Assembly: GCA_014218235.1 (NCBI GenBank)
Contig: CM024755.1
Location: 33,624,713-33,688,712, forward strand
Origin: Colocasia esculenta
Lineage: Eukaryota > Streptophyta > Magnoliopsida > Alismatales > Araceae
DNA: 64,000 bases
Reading direction: 5' to 3'
The notes beneath the pieces were generated by a model that did no database searches, had not been told where the DNA came from, and was given only the letters and a program-made list of their open reading frames with translations. Position numbers and translations under genes: made by a program. Below are positions 33,413 to 43,114 of the stretch, piece after piece (the stretch's first letter is position 1; the number at the start of each line of letters is the position of its first letter).

Positions 33413-34713
33413 TTGTACGCGTTGCAGCTTTGTGACTTTGACATCATCAAGGGCATGGACTGGTTGGAGGCTCACTCAGCTGTGGTGGATTGTCAGCAGA
33501 AGATCGTTCAGTTTGAGATACCTAGAGTGCCTATTCTATGCTTCCGAGGTATCCGGACTACCCGTCGACCTTTTATTTCTTTCTGTAGAGCTCGTTGTTT
33601 GATCCGTGATGGTTGTGTAGCATATCTTGCTTCTGTTTGTTCCTTGGAGCCTAGCGGGTCATCGGTTTTTGATGCTCCTGTTGTTTGCGAGTTCTCTAAT
33701 GTTTTCCCGGAGGATCTACCTGGGTTGCCGCCTGAGCGGGAGGTAGAGTTCTCCATTGAGATTTTTCCCGGTACGATGCCTTTGTCTAAGGCACCTTACC
33801 GGATGGCTCCGGCTGAGTTGCGCGAGTTGAAGTGCCAGTTACAGGAGTTGCTTGAGCTGGGCTTCATCCATCCGAGTCGTTCGCCGTGGGGAGCGCCCGT
33901 CCTGTTCGTAAGGAAGAAGGATGGCAGTTTGAGGTTGTGCATCGATTACAGGCAGCTGAACCAGGTAACAGTGAAGAACAAGTATCCGTTGCCGAGGATC
34001 GATGATTTGTTCGACCAGTTGCAGTCAACCAGAGTGTTTTCAAAGATTGACTTGAGGTCCGGTTACTACCAGTTGAGGATCAGAGAGTCAGATGTTGGCA
34101 TGACAGCTTTCCGTTCGAGGTACGGTCACTTTGAGTTCATCGTGATGCCGTTTGGGCTCACGAACGCACCCGCAGCTTTTATGGATTTGATGCATAGGGT
34201 GTTCAGTGAGTACCTGGATCGGTTCGTGGTCATCTTTGTAGATGACATTTTGGTCTACTTAGCTTCTAAGGAGGAGCACGAGGAGCATATGAGGATCATG
34301 CTAGAGACGTTGCGGAGTCACCAACTGTATGCAAAATTTGACAAGTGCGATTTTTGGCTGAGAAAGGTGCACTTTCTCGGGCACGTGATCTCAGCTTTTG
34401 GTTTGGCAGTGGACCCTGCCAAGGTAGAGGCAGTGTTGTCTTGGGAGCCGCCCACTTCAGTGTCAGAGGTTTGCAGCTTTTTAGGCTTGGCAGGCTATTA
34501 CAGGAGGTTCATCCAGGACTTTTCCAAGATTGCAGAGCCGTTGACCAGACTGACCAAGCTGGAGGCCAGATTTGTGTGGACTGAGGACTGCAAGCGGAGT
34601 TTCCAAGAGCTAGAGACGAGGTTGACTTCAGCGCCAGTGTTGGTCTTGCTGTCAGGTAGCAGAGGTTTTGTGGTCTACACCGACGCGTCGAGATCAGGTT
34701 TGGGTGTTGTGCT
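33413..34713 (+). CDS. pol: C protease-RT linker, RT and start of RNase H (intact segment)
   Basis: An uninterrupted frame of over 430 codons, the longest intact coding piece in the window. It covers the linker (CDFDIIKGMDWLEAHSAVVD), the RT (APVLFVRKKDGSLRLCIDYR; SKIDLRSGYYQLRI; MPFGLTNAPAAF; the catalytic FVDDILVY near 34240), the connection (FLGLAGYYRRFIQDF) and the beginning of RNase H (VVYTDASRSGLGVV). Solo LTR G interrupts it at the target GTGCT (34709-34713), and the frame continues at 37694. Its integrity contrasts with the decayed flanks, but it has no protease, integrase or start of its own in frame, so it is not a complete gene. Confidence 0.9.
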
Positions 34714-37693
34714 TGTAACGCCCCAACGCGGAATATCAGAGTGATATTACAGTTATTAAATAGTACAGAGTGAGAAATAAATAACAAACCATTGCACAAT
34801 TGGAATAATGCCAAATGAAATCCAACTTCATTAATAATTTATCAACTATCTATTACATCCACTTATCAGAGCCAAAACTAGGGCCCAAGGTACTTTATTC
34901 AAATCTAAGCTATTACATAGTGACTAACTAATTGACTCATAACTATACTAACTAAGCAGTGGTTGCTGAACCGGTCACTCCTAAACATCATCCTCATTCC
35001 CATCCTCGTGAGTGTGGTAATCGCCATTCGACTCACCTGAACACAAGAAATAACAATGCAGGATGAGCGAATAATGCCCAGTAGGACATAATATCTCATG
35101 GGAACAAGCACGCTTTAAATGATTAATGTCTTAACAAGCAGGATATATAGAGAGAATGACGAGTACAGTTTGAAGAGTAATGTCATACGACAACGAGAAA
35201 CATTATCACAATGCATGAGAGTATAGCACAAGAAGTATAATGACGGATTGGCCATATAACGAGAAAGCAAGTAAAGTTGCACAATAGTGCACTAGTCACG
35301 ATAGCAGGTGTTGGTCGATATTCTTTCAACCACAAGTTCAAGTAAAATGAATAAATGATTGTTATAGATTAAATCTTGAGAGTTCATGCGTTAGGTGTAT
35401 GCCAAACACCCTGATCATTAGACCCCCGCGAGTTATAGCCTTTCAGGTGCTCTCCCCAAGAACCAGATCGGGCCCTTATAATGTTGCCTAGCATAGTCAT
35501 ATTTGTTATCTTAGACAATCACAAGATGGCCAAATAGAGTACCAAGAATAGATGAAAATAGTAGAGGAATAGACGAGGGAGTAGAGAGAAAATGAACAGA
35601 TGAGAGTACAAAAATAGTAGATGAGATAGGGGTATAATCATAAAACAACGTTAAACACACAGTAGTCACAGTTACATGGCACTAGGTCGGGTGCCGGCAG
35701 CCAGGTATAAGTCACAACCGCCCACTAGCCGTGCTACGAACACAGACCAGAGGTCCAGCGTGATCCCAAGGTAAGAGCGAACACACTAAGGCCGTTTGAT
35801 CGTGCTGATCCCTAAGGGTGTAACGGGTTTCAAAGGTACAACCAACTCGTCGGCAAAGGACGTGTGCCAAAGCCAAGGAGACTTATGGAGGCCTCGACAA
35901 GGAGTCCCTAGTCTAGTCAGGATTATTCCCAATGGATAGGTGGTCCATGCCAAGAGAGAGTGTGTATAAAACAAGAAAACGTCATGCCTCGAGTGCTCGA
36001 AGGCCGAGGGAAGCGGTAACGATGTACAACACACGCGAGTAAAACGAAGACAAGTGTAATTAATTAAATAGGGAATTTAAGTGAATTGTTACACTCATTT
36101 ACCAGATATATTATTGAGTAATTTAATAAGGTCTCATGGCAAACATTAAAGTTTAGTATGTGCAAGTGTAAAGAAATCATGAGAGCATGTAAGATTGTGC
36201 ATATGGCTTTTAAATTAATTTATTTCATATAGATATTACTCAATATTAATTAACAAGTTGTTACTAATCATGATAGTACTTAATCAGGGTTTATAAGGCA
36301 CATTTAGCAAGGGTATAAGTGAAATTTAAGTTCTGGCCGCATTTTTAATATCGCAACATGAGTCCCGGTCGCTTTCAGATCGCGACACAAGGCCCGGTCG
36401 CGTTCTTCTGAATCAATCGCTAAGGTTTGAACCCGGGAAGGTCGGGACATGTCGACCCGTCGTGTTCAGAACATGATGGTCCTCCTTGTCGTGACCCCCT
36501 TCTGAGATCGCGACAGGTCGGGCCGTCGCGACTTCAGAAGGTGGCCCGAGCCCAGAAAAGGAGTTTTTGCCCTTTCCCAGGTGGGTTTCCTCCCTTCATG
36601 CTTGACACAGTACACTTCAAAAATCCGTATAAAATCGCACGATGCTCCAAAATTCATGAAATCAACTTTAAACGAAACTAGACATGGAGATCTATCACTG
36701 GGCATGATTAATTATAAAACAGTCATGTATAGAGGATACTTTGATTAGGTTACATTTTGGTGACCTAAACAAGCACAGTCATGAGAAAATGAATTAATTG
36801 GCAATGGTTACATGATGAAATTGGGGCAAATAGGGGCGTTTGAAAGCTAAGAGCATGTAGTATTTATAAGAATAATATCATAGCATGGAGACGAGTACAT
36901 GCACGGATTGAAAGTAAACTTTAGGGTTTGATTATAGGATGATGGCAGGAATTAGATCATTTAATACTCCTTCCAGGAGCCATGAATATTAGGGAAATCA
37001 TAGGGATTTCAAATAGGGGTGCATGGCCTACCTAGGGTTAAAGTTTCACGATTTGTGCTCGAGAGATTGCCTACCTTTTTTCGTGAGTAAGAGATCCTAG
37101 GGTTGATGACAAAGAATGAGAATCCTCCTTGGTTCCTAGCCTCCTTCCCTTGCTCTCCACGTCCAGAACTCCTCCTCTTCGTCCTCCAGAGCTCTAACAA
37201 CAATCTAGGGTTTGGTTGGTACGAATTGGGGGTGTATTGATGGGTTAAAAGAGTCATCTCCTTCTAAAACTCTTACTTTCCATTAAATTCTAAATTTCCA
37301 TATTTATCACCTCCTTTCCTAGCATTTATCTCCTAATTAGGATTGGGAAGAGAGCCAATTTCATGGGAAAAGGGTTAGGGTAAGCATAGGACTCCTTTTT
37401 AGGATATATATGGTTTATTTAATATTTATCTTAGCCCTTATTCAATTAATTAATATTTAACTCCAAATTTAGGCTAAATAGCTCCCATCCCATGATGGGC
37501 TCTTCACATTTGGGCCCATTCTTTCATGCTTGGGCCATTGATACAACCCATTTCTAATTTAGCTTAATAGGTATTGATTTAATCCCCTTTAATTCAATTA
37601 TTTCTTCCTTATTCTAATTTAAATTCTATTTATTCTCATTTATTTAATTAAATATTTTTATTTATTTGAATTTTAAAAATCAAGGTTACTACA
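34714..37693 (-). mobile_element. Solo LTR G inside C's RNase H
   Basis: 2980 bp from TGTAACGCCCC to TTACTACA, flanked by GTGCT (34709-34713, 37694-37698). No coding sequence, primer site or internal repeat of its ends is visible, so it is best read as a solo LTR left by recombination between two LTRs. Minus orientation is inferred: that strand ends GGGGCGTTACA, like the LTR ends of A and C. A GTCGCGAC-type array lies at about 36350-36545. A TATCAGAGCC at 34864 resembles a primer site but has no LTR pair around it. Confidence 0.85.
36350..36545. repeat. GTCGCGAC-type palindrome array in G
   Basis: Copies such as GATCGCGACA, GGTCGCGTTC, GTCGTGTTCAGAAC and CCGTCGCGACTTC are scattered through about 200 bp. 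They match the motif family of the A, B and C LTRs. Confidence 0.75.
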
Positions 37694-38930
37694 GTGCTGA
37701 TGCAGCATGGTGGGATCATTGCCTATGCTTCTCGACAGCTCAAGAAGCATGAGGAGAACTACCCTACCCACGACTTAGAGTTGGCAGCAGTGGTGTTCGC
37801 TCTGAAGTTGTGGAGGCACTATTTGTACGGTGAGGCGTTCGAGATCTTCACCAACCATTAGAGTTTGCAGTACATTTTCACTCTGAGGAATCTGAACTTG
37901 AGGCAACGCAGGTGGATTGAGTACTTGAAGGACTACGACCTTACCCTCTTCTATCACCCAGGTAGGGCTAACGTCGTAGCAGATGCTTTGAGCAGGCGTG
38001 TTCACTTGAGTTCGATGATGGTTAGAGAGTGGAGGCTGTTTGAGGAGCTGTCCCAGGGAGTTTTCTACCCTTCGAGGCGCAGAGACTGTGCAGTGATGAC
38101 CTGTTTGTCAGTTCGACCGTCAGTCTACCGTCAGGTGTTATAGGCATAGCAAGCAGACTCAGAGTTGGCAGATATTTTGCAGATGCCAGATGTTGAGTTG
38201 GACGAGGACAGTGAGGTCAAATTCAAAGGTAGGTTGTATGTTCCCAGTGATGCGTGCCAGGCGCTATTGTCAGTGGCACACCGGTCGAGATATGTTGTTC
38301 ATCTTGGTGCCACTAAGATGTACCATAACCTGAGGAGGTTCTTCTAGTGGCCAGGGATGAAGAGGGGCGTGGCATCGTTTGTCGCTCGGTGCCTTACCTG
38401 TCAGCAGGTGAAGGCTGAGCACCAGCATCCTAGTGGTGAGCTGTAGTCGTTACCCATTCTCAAGTGGATGTGGGATGACATCACCATGGACTTTGTGGTT
38501 GGTTTGCCCCGTACTCCGCAGAGGCATGATGGCATTCGGGTGATTGTGGACCGATTGACCAAGTCAGTGCATTTTCTTCCAGTCAGGATGTCTTGGTCAG
38601 TGGACAGGTTTGCCAGGCTGTACATGGACCGAGTTGTTCTGTTGCACGGAACCCCAGTTTCGAAAATTTCTGACAGAGATCCGAGGTTCACATCGGGGTT
38701 TTGGCGCAGTCTGCAGAGAGCTCTTGGTACAGAGTTGAGGTTGAGTTCAGCGTATCACCCGCAGTCAGATGGGCAGTCAGAGAGAACCATTTTGACTTTG
38801 GAGGATATGCTGAGAGCGTGTTGTTTGGACTGGAGTGGCACTTGGGAGTCGCACCTTCCAATGGTAGAGTTCGCATATAACAACAGTTATCACTTGAGCA
38901 TCGGAATGGCACCATACGAGGCCTTGTATG
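37694..38930 (+). pseudogene. pol: C RNase H and integrase, broken
   Basis: RNase H resumes (LMQHGGIIAYASRQLKKHEE; THDLELAAVVFALKLW; a TAG at 37859 where A has CAG). YHPGRANVVADALSRR follows. The integrase zinc finger (HRSRYVVH...CLTCQQVKAEH) and core (ITMDFVVGLPRT, ISDRDPRFTS, YHPQSDGQSERTI) follow, with TAGs near 38141, 38150, 38345 and 38446. The core from 38468 is open to PYEALY at 38930, where F is inserted (target GTATG). Confidence 0.88.
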
Positions 38931-39641
38931 TGAAGGGTTGCGGAATTCCCAATATGGTAATCTAGAAGGGGGGTTGAATAGATTACTGCCTCTTAAAACT
39001 ATTATCACGTTCTTTTTCTTAAAGCATAGATTATCAAGACAGTATCAAGATCTAAACTATGTGTAGATGATGTAGAAACCTATCTAGTGTGTGAATATGC
39101 AACGTGTCTATCAAACATCTATCGTAGAAATGATCAAACCACGAGACACGCAGATTTACGTGGTTCGGAGTACACAACAGTGTATCCTACGTCCACGGCA
39201 CACACACACACACAGAGTAAACTGCTTATGAGCGAGTTCAGTGACTACAACTCACACACACACGTGTTTTCTGATGTGCACCCACGATCAGAACAACACA
39301 CACACGTGATCTCAAGCACAAGAGACGCTTGAATCACACAAAACACACACACAGTTGATGAGAATTATGAAACAGGAAGAGTTCAGAGCGTAGGAATAAA
39401 TCCTAATGTGGAACTCTTCTGAGAACGCCTGGATGGAGTTCAAACTTCGACTTGAGTGCTCTGGACTGATGGAGAAGGTTGAATCCACGACGATCTATCT
39501 TCAGTACTGCAGGATCAACTGATCTTTCGGTCTCTGCACTGCAGACTTGAAGCAGAGCAGCAGCAACTTCTTTTCTCTTGGACTTGGCTTTAGGGTTTTT
39601 GGTTGTGGCTGCTTCTGTACGAGATTCTCTTCAAAAGGATG

Positions 39642-39650
39642 CTTATATAG
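39642..39650 (-). promoter_or_regulatory. TATA box, F 3' LTR
   Basis: CTATATAAG on the coding strand, 87 bp downstream of the first CTGTCGACAG of the array. The same TATA lies at 49112-49120 in the 5' LTR. Confidence 0.72.
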
Positions 39651-39736
39651 TTGTGTTTTCATGTGGAGAGTCGTGGGACTTGAAAACACAATCTTGGATA
39701 TGAAGGAAGGTTTCCGTATTTGAAGATCCTCTGCAT

Positions 39737-40005
39737 CTGTCGACAGGTTTGAGTATCTGTCGACAGATTGCAACAGATTTGCAACAGACAGACTTCAGGT
39801 TGCTCTGGTCTGTGGCATCTGTCGACAGGCGATATCCATCTGTCGACAGGCAGAGACAGTTTTGCCAAAACACAGAACTCTGGTATTTCTGTCTGCGACA
39901 TCTGTCGACAGGTCTCTGAGAATCTGTCGACAGGTGCTCTCAGTACTCTTCAGTCTGATCACAACTGCGGCATCTGTCGACATATGCCTTTGGGTCTGTC
40001 GACAG
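39737..40005. repeat. CTGTCGACAG array in F 3' LTR
   Basis: Eight copies, seven perfect, start at 39737, 39757, 39829, 39850, 39902, 39924, 39974 (CTGTCGACAT) and 39996. They form four pairs with inner spacings 20, 21, 22, 22 and pair-to-pair distances 92, 73, 72. Confidence 0.95.
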
Positions 40006-40254
40006 GTACATGTATACTCTGTGATTGTGATCATTTTCTCATGATTTGAGAAGGCTTGGTTATATGCATTTGTACCTGCATGATAAAACATGTATAGTTA
40101 GGTATAATGTAGACATAGATAACCAAATATTGTATCATCTTAATTGACATGTATGAAACCTCAATTCAACTCATTCATCATTAAAAACATTGTTTGACTT
40201 TCATTTATCACTTAGAGTGTGAATTCACTTAGTTTCCAGAATATGAACCCAACA

Positions 40255-40272
40255 TTCTCCCCCTTTTGATGA
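40255..40272 (-). promoter_or_regulatory. Polypurine tract of F
   Basis: Plus-strand TTCTCCCCCTTTTGATG is CATCAAAAGGGGGAGAA on the coding strand, immediately before the 3' LTR. Confidence 0.9.
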
Positions 40273-40545
40273 TGACAAAATTATTCAATTAATGCTCATG
40301 AACTTGAGGTTTCTTCTCCCCCTTTTGACAACATCAAAAGTAAAGACAACACTCACATATGTAGATTTGCACAGAACATGTGATTTCATTCATTGGAAAG
40401 GGAAGCATTCACATGACAAAAGTGTGACTGGAGTAACATGAAGTGAAAATACATAAAGAAAAGGAAATAACAAAAGACAGAAACAACATTGCTCAGACTG
40501 AAGTGAAAGTACAGGACATGACCCACTCCTATACATCTAGTATAT

Positions 40546-41216
40546 CTAAGCAGCATCATCTTCAGGAGCTTGAGGAGGGGCATGACGCTCAGTTGCAAGT
40601 CTATCAATGCATGTGTCCAAGATATCCATTCTTTCATGCAGCCTCTCAAAACCCTGTGTCATTTGGACTTGGAGCTGGGCTAACAAATCCCTAATGGAGG
40701 CTGAGCGGCTTCACCAATACCAGCATCTCCCGGAGCATCTAGTGGCTCTGACTGGGAGTCTTCATCACCTTCTTCAGCATCTTCTTCATCATCAACTTGA
40801 TCGTCAGCCCCAATGAAATCTTCATCCTCGGCAGCAGCAGGTGCCTTACCCTTAAGTTCCCGGGTGACGACCCCATCCACTAGCTTGTAGCCCATGCGTG
40901 AGGCGGCAGTGATATCAAAGCTGTTGCGGGAGTTGAGTGAGACACACTCACTGTCTGGAATGGAAATGCCAATAAACTTCAAAAGAGAAGTAATTTGGCA
41001 AGCAAAGGGCATGGATCTCCTGGGTTGGTAGAAACACTTGGTGATCAAGTTAAACATCAGGAGAGGAAGATTTAAAAGGGAGTGGGAGGTAGGGTTTCCT
41101 GGCCAGAAAGGGGAGAGGATGTATGTGAGAGAGGGAAGGGATGGCTGGGGTGGTGTTGGATGTGGAAAGGGCCGGAGATGCCTATATAAAGGAGGAGGGG
41201 GAAGTTTAAAAGGCAA
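40546..41216 (-). pseudogene. ORF3 remnant of Sirevirus F
   Basis: Homology to E's ORF3 starts at LPLLMFNLITKCF (about 41070) and covers the end of the Transposase_32-like region (ACQITSLLKFIGISIPDSE), the acidic stretch, and after a frameshift near 40690 the coiled-coil tail (LHERMDILDTCIDRLATE) ending at a TAG at 40546-40548. Roughly the first 220 residues are missing. The 50 or so residues before the homology (41216-41075) are Pro/Ser-rich and probably not genuine. The conserved tail supports ORF3 being a real protein in the ancestor. Confidence 0.65.
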
Positions 41217-43114
41217 TGGCCCACCAAGTCTGCCCCAAACGGCGTGTCCGTTGAGCTTCCCAACAGGACAGCCGGCGTCTGTCGACAGACATATTTGTAT
41301 CTGTCGACAGATTCTTGCAGAATATGACTTTGTTGGATTTTTGTAAGGAATTTGAAGTGGACCTCTTGAGCAGTGTTTTTTAACAGATTACCTAAGGTGA
41401 ATAGATGACGAATACATATATAAGAACCTATCATATACATGAAGATGTAAAGCCACTTCAAATATCTTAATGGTTCAAACATAATACTGAATTAGCCTGA
41501 AGCTGAAGCATGAAGAAAACACTTACGGGTATCCAAAAGAAACACTTTTACTCTTCTTTTTATTTATTAGAGTATAGGACAACACAATCTTCAGTGGAGG
41601 TGCAAATGATCAAGGAGGGAAATATCTACATGCCAAGACATTCAAAAACATCAATTACTCATGGGAATTATCACTCAGTGGAGGCTTCACACTATTGCAT
41701 TATTGTCCTCATTTGCCCTTCATTTATGCAATGGAAAGAAAATGGTAATCAAGATAACGTCTCGCCTTTGAACATGAGGGTAGACATTATTCGTGCCCGT
41801 ACCCCCAGTTACTCAGTGAAAGTGTCCATCATACCGTTGTACAGAGTTGACGAATTAGCCTTTGACGCGAGGGCAAACATTTGTGATGCCCACTCCCCGG
41901 TTACTCAGCAAGAACTCATCATGCTCTGCATTTTTCCAAATTATGTAGTTTTAATCTAATGGAATAAAATTGTTTAGGTAGCTTTTCTCAAGTATTGTGT
42001 TAATAACCCAAGTTTAATATAGCATTGATTATCTAGCAATTGTAAACATTAAGCTCAATGATCATAATACCTTTAAAAAAGAATCATATTTGCCTATAAG
42101 TAAATGATGAAGAGAGTTAGGTGTTAAGTTTTTGAAAATGGTGAAATGTTTCCAGAATGGTTGAACCTAGACTTAACTTGAGTATTATGTAAAAATCACA
42201 AGATTGTTGAAAATTGCTTTAATATCTTATGCACATGATGTGATCAAATATGTTATTAACATCAGATAAACACCTTAGACATTTTAAAGAAACCTGCTCA
42301 AAGAGGTTTGGATTGAATAGGCTTGGAATGCCAGGTAGAAGTGTGTCTGTCGACAGCTAAGGGGAGCTTGTCGACAGGTACACTCAGACAGAGAAATGGG
42401 TGTTCAGCTAGTTGTGAGTACTGTGATATCTGTCGACAAGCCAGGGTGAGTCTGTCGACAGCTACACACAGACAGAGTGAAGGGTGTGCGGGGAGGACAA
42501 AACCTGTGAGATCTGTCGACAGATGCATGGTTGACTGTCGACAGATGCACACAGAGTTCAGAACCTGTGGTCTGTGGATGCCTATCTGTCGACAGGAAAG
42601 AAGGAGCTGTCGACAGATCATTGTTGAAGGCCAGTCTAGAGAAAGAAGGGAATATGAAAAGATCATTTTATGTGAAGGAGTTAATGAACAGCAAGAATAA
42701 ATGTTTTCCTTCACAATAACACCCAACTTTTGAACTAGCTCCCCATAATGTGTGCTCATGAAAAGACACAAAGTTGATCAATGCAATTCAATCCAAGCAA
42801 GATTAGCACACATGTATTCAGCAAAACATTCATGGAATTGAGACTGTTTTTGGTATTATCAATTTATGATTTTTGTCTTATTTTTTTTTTTTTTTTTTTG
42901 TGTAGAGTAGTTTGGCTAATGAAATGAGACTTACCCCTTTATCCAACATGGATGTCCCTTCATGGGCTCCAACTACGGGTACTTGGCGGAGAATGTTTTC
43001 TCACGCATAATGAAGGTTTCCAAACAAGCCGAACTTGTTTTCCACAAATCACCATTTGATATACCCCATAGTTGTTGCTTACGAAGGACATTCATCAAGG
43101 ACTGGGGATATTTG
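41217..43114 (-). other. Pol-ORF3 gap of Sirevirus F, conserved non-coding
   Basis: Equivalent to E's 25203-27169. It contains a CTGTCGACAG pair at 41279/41301 and four pairs starting 42347/42368, 42430/42452, 42513/42535 and 42586/42607. It also holds the 94-bp duplication (41765, 41859), a 19-base T run at about 42881 and the block conserved with E (42979-43069). No gene is supported. Confidence 0.75.
42347..42616. repeat. CTGTCGACAG array outside the LTR (F)
   Basis: Eight copies in four pairs with inner spacings 21, 22, 22, 21 and gaps of 62, 61, 51. The layout copies that of the LTR array although this is about 2 kb inside the element. Confidence 0.92.

Larger units (their letters stand above)
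38931..40254 (-). repeat. 3' LTR of Sirevirus F
   Basis: 1324 bp, plus-strand ends TGAAGGGTTGCGG and GAACCCAACA. It has CA-rich tracts around 39190 and 39340, the conserved GTGGTTCGGAGTACACAAC segment, a TATA at 39642-39650 (minus) and the palindrome array at 39737-40005. Confidence 0.94.

Noticed and set aside
34864..34873. TATCAGAGCC in G as a primer binding site
   Set aside because: It lacks the leading TGG, and no LTR pair is found around it; the ends of G do not repeat internally.
39737..40005. Could the regularly spaced repeats be a CRISPR array?
   Set aside because: The units are 10-bp palindromes with 10-60 bp spacers inside a plant LTR. There are no cas genes and the DNA is eukaryotic.
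39768..40091. ORFs on both strands rich in CRQ, LSTD and VDR repeats
   Set aside because: These are the translations of CTGTCGACAG in different frames. The same happens at every array, and the LTR context explains them.
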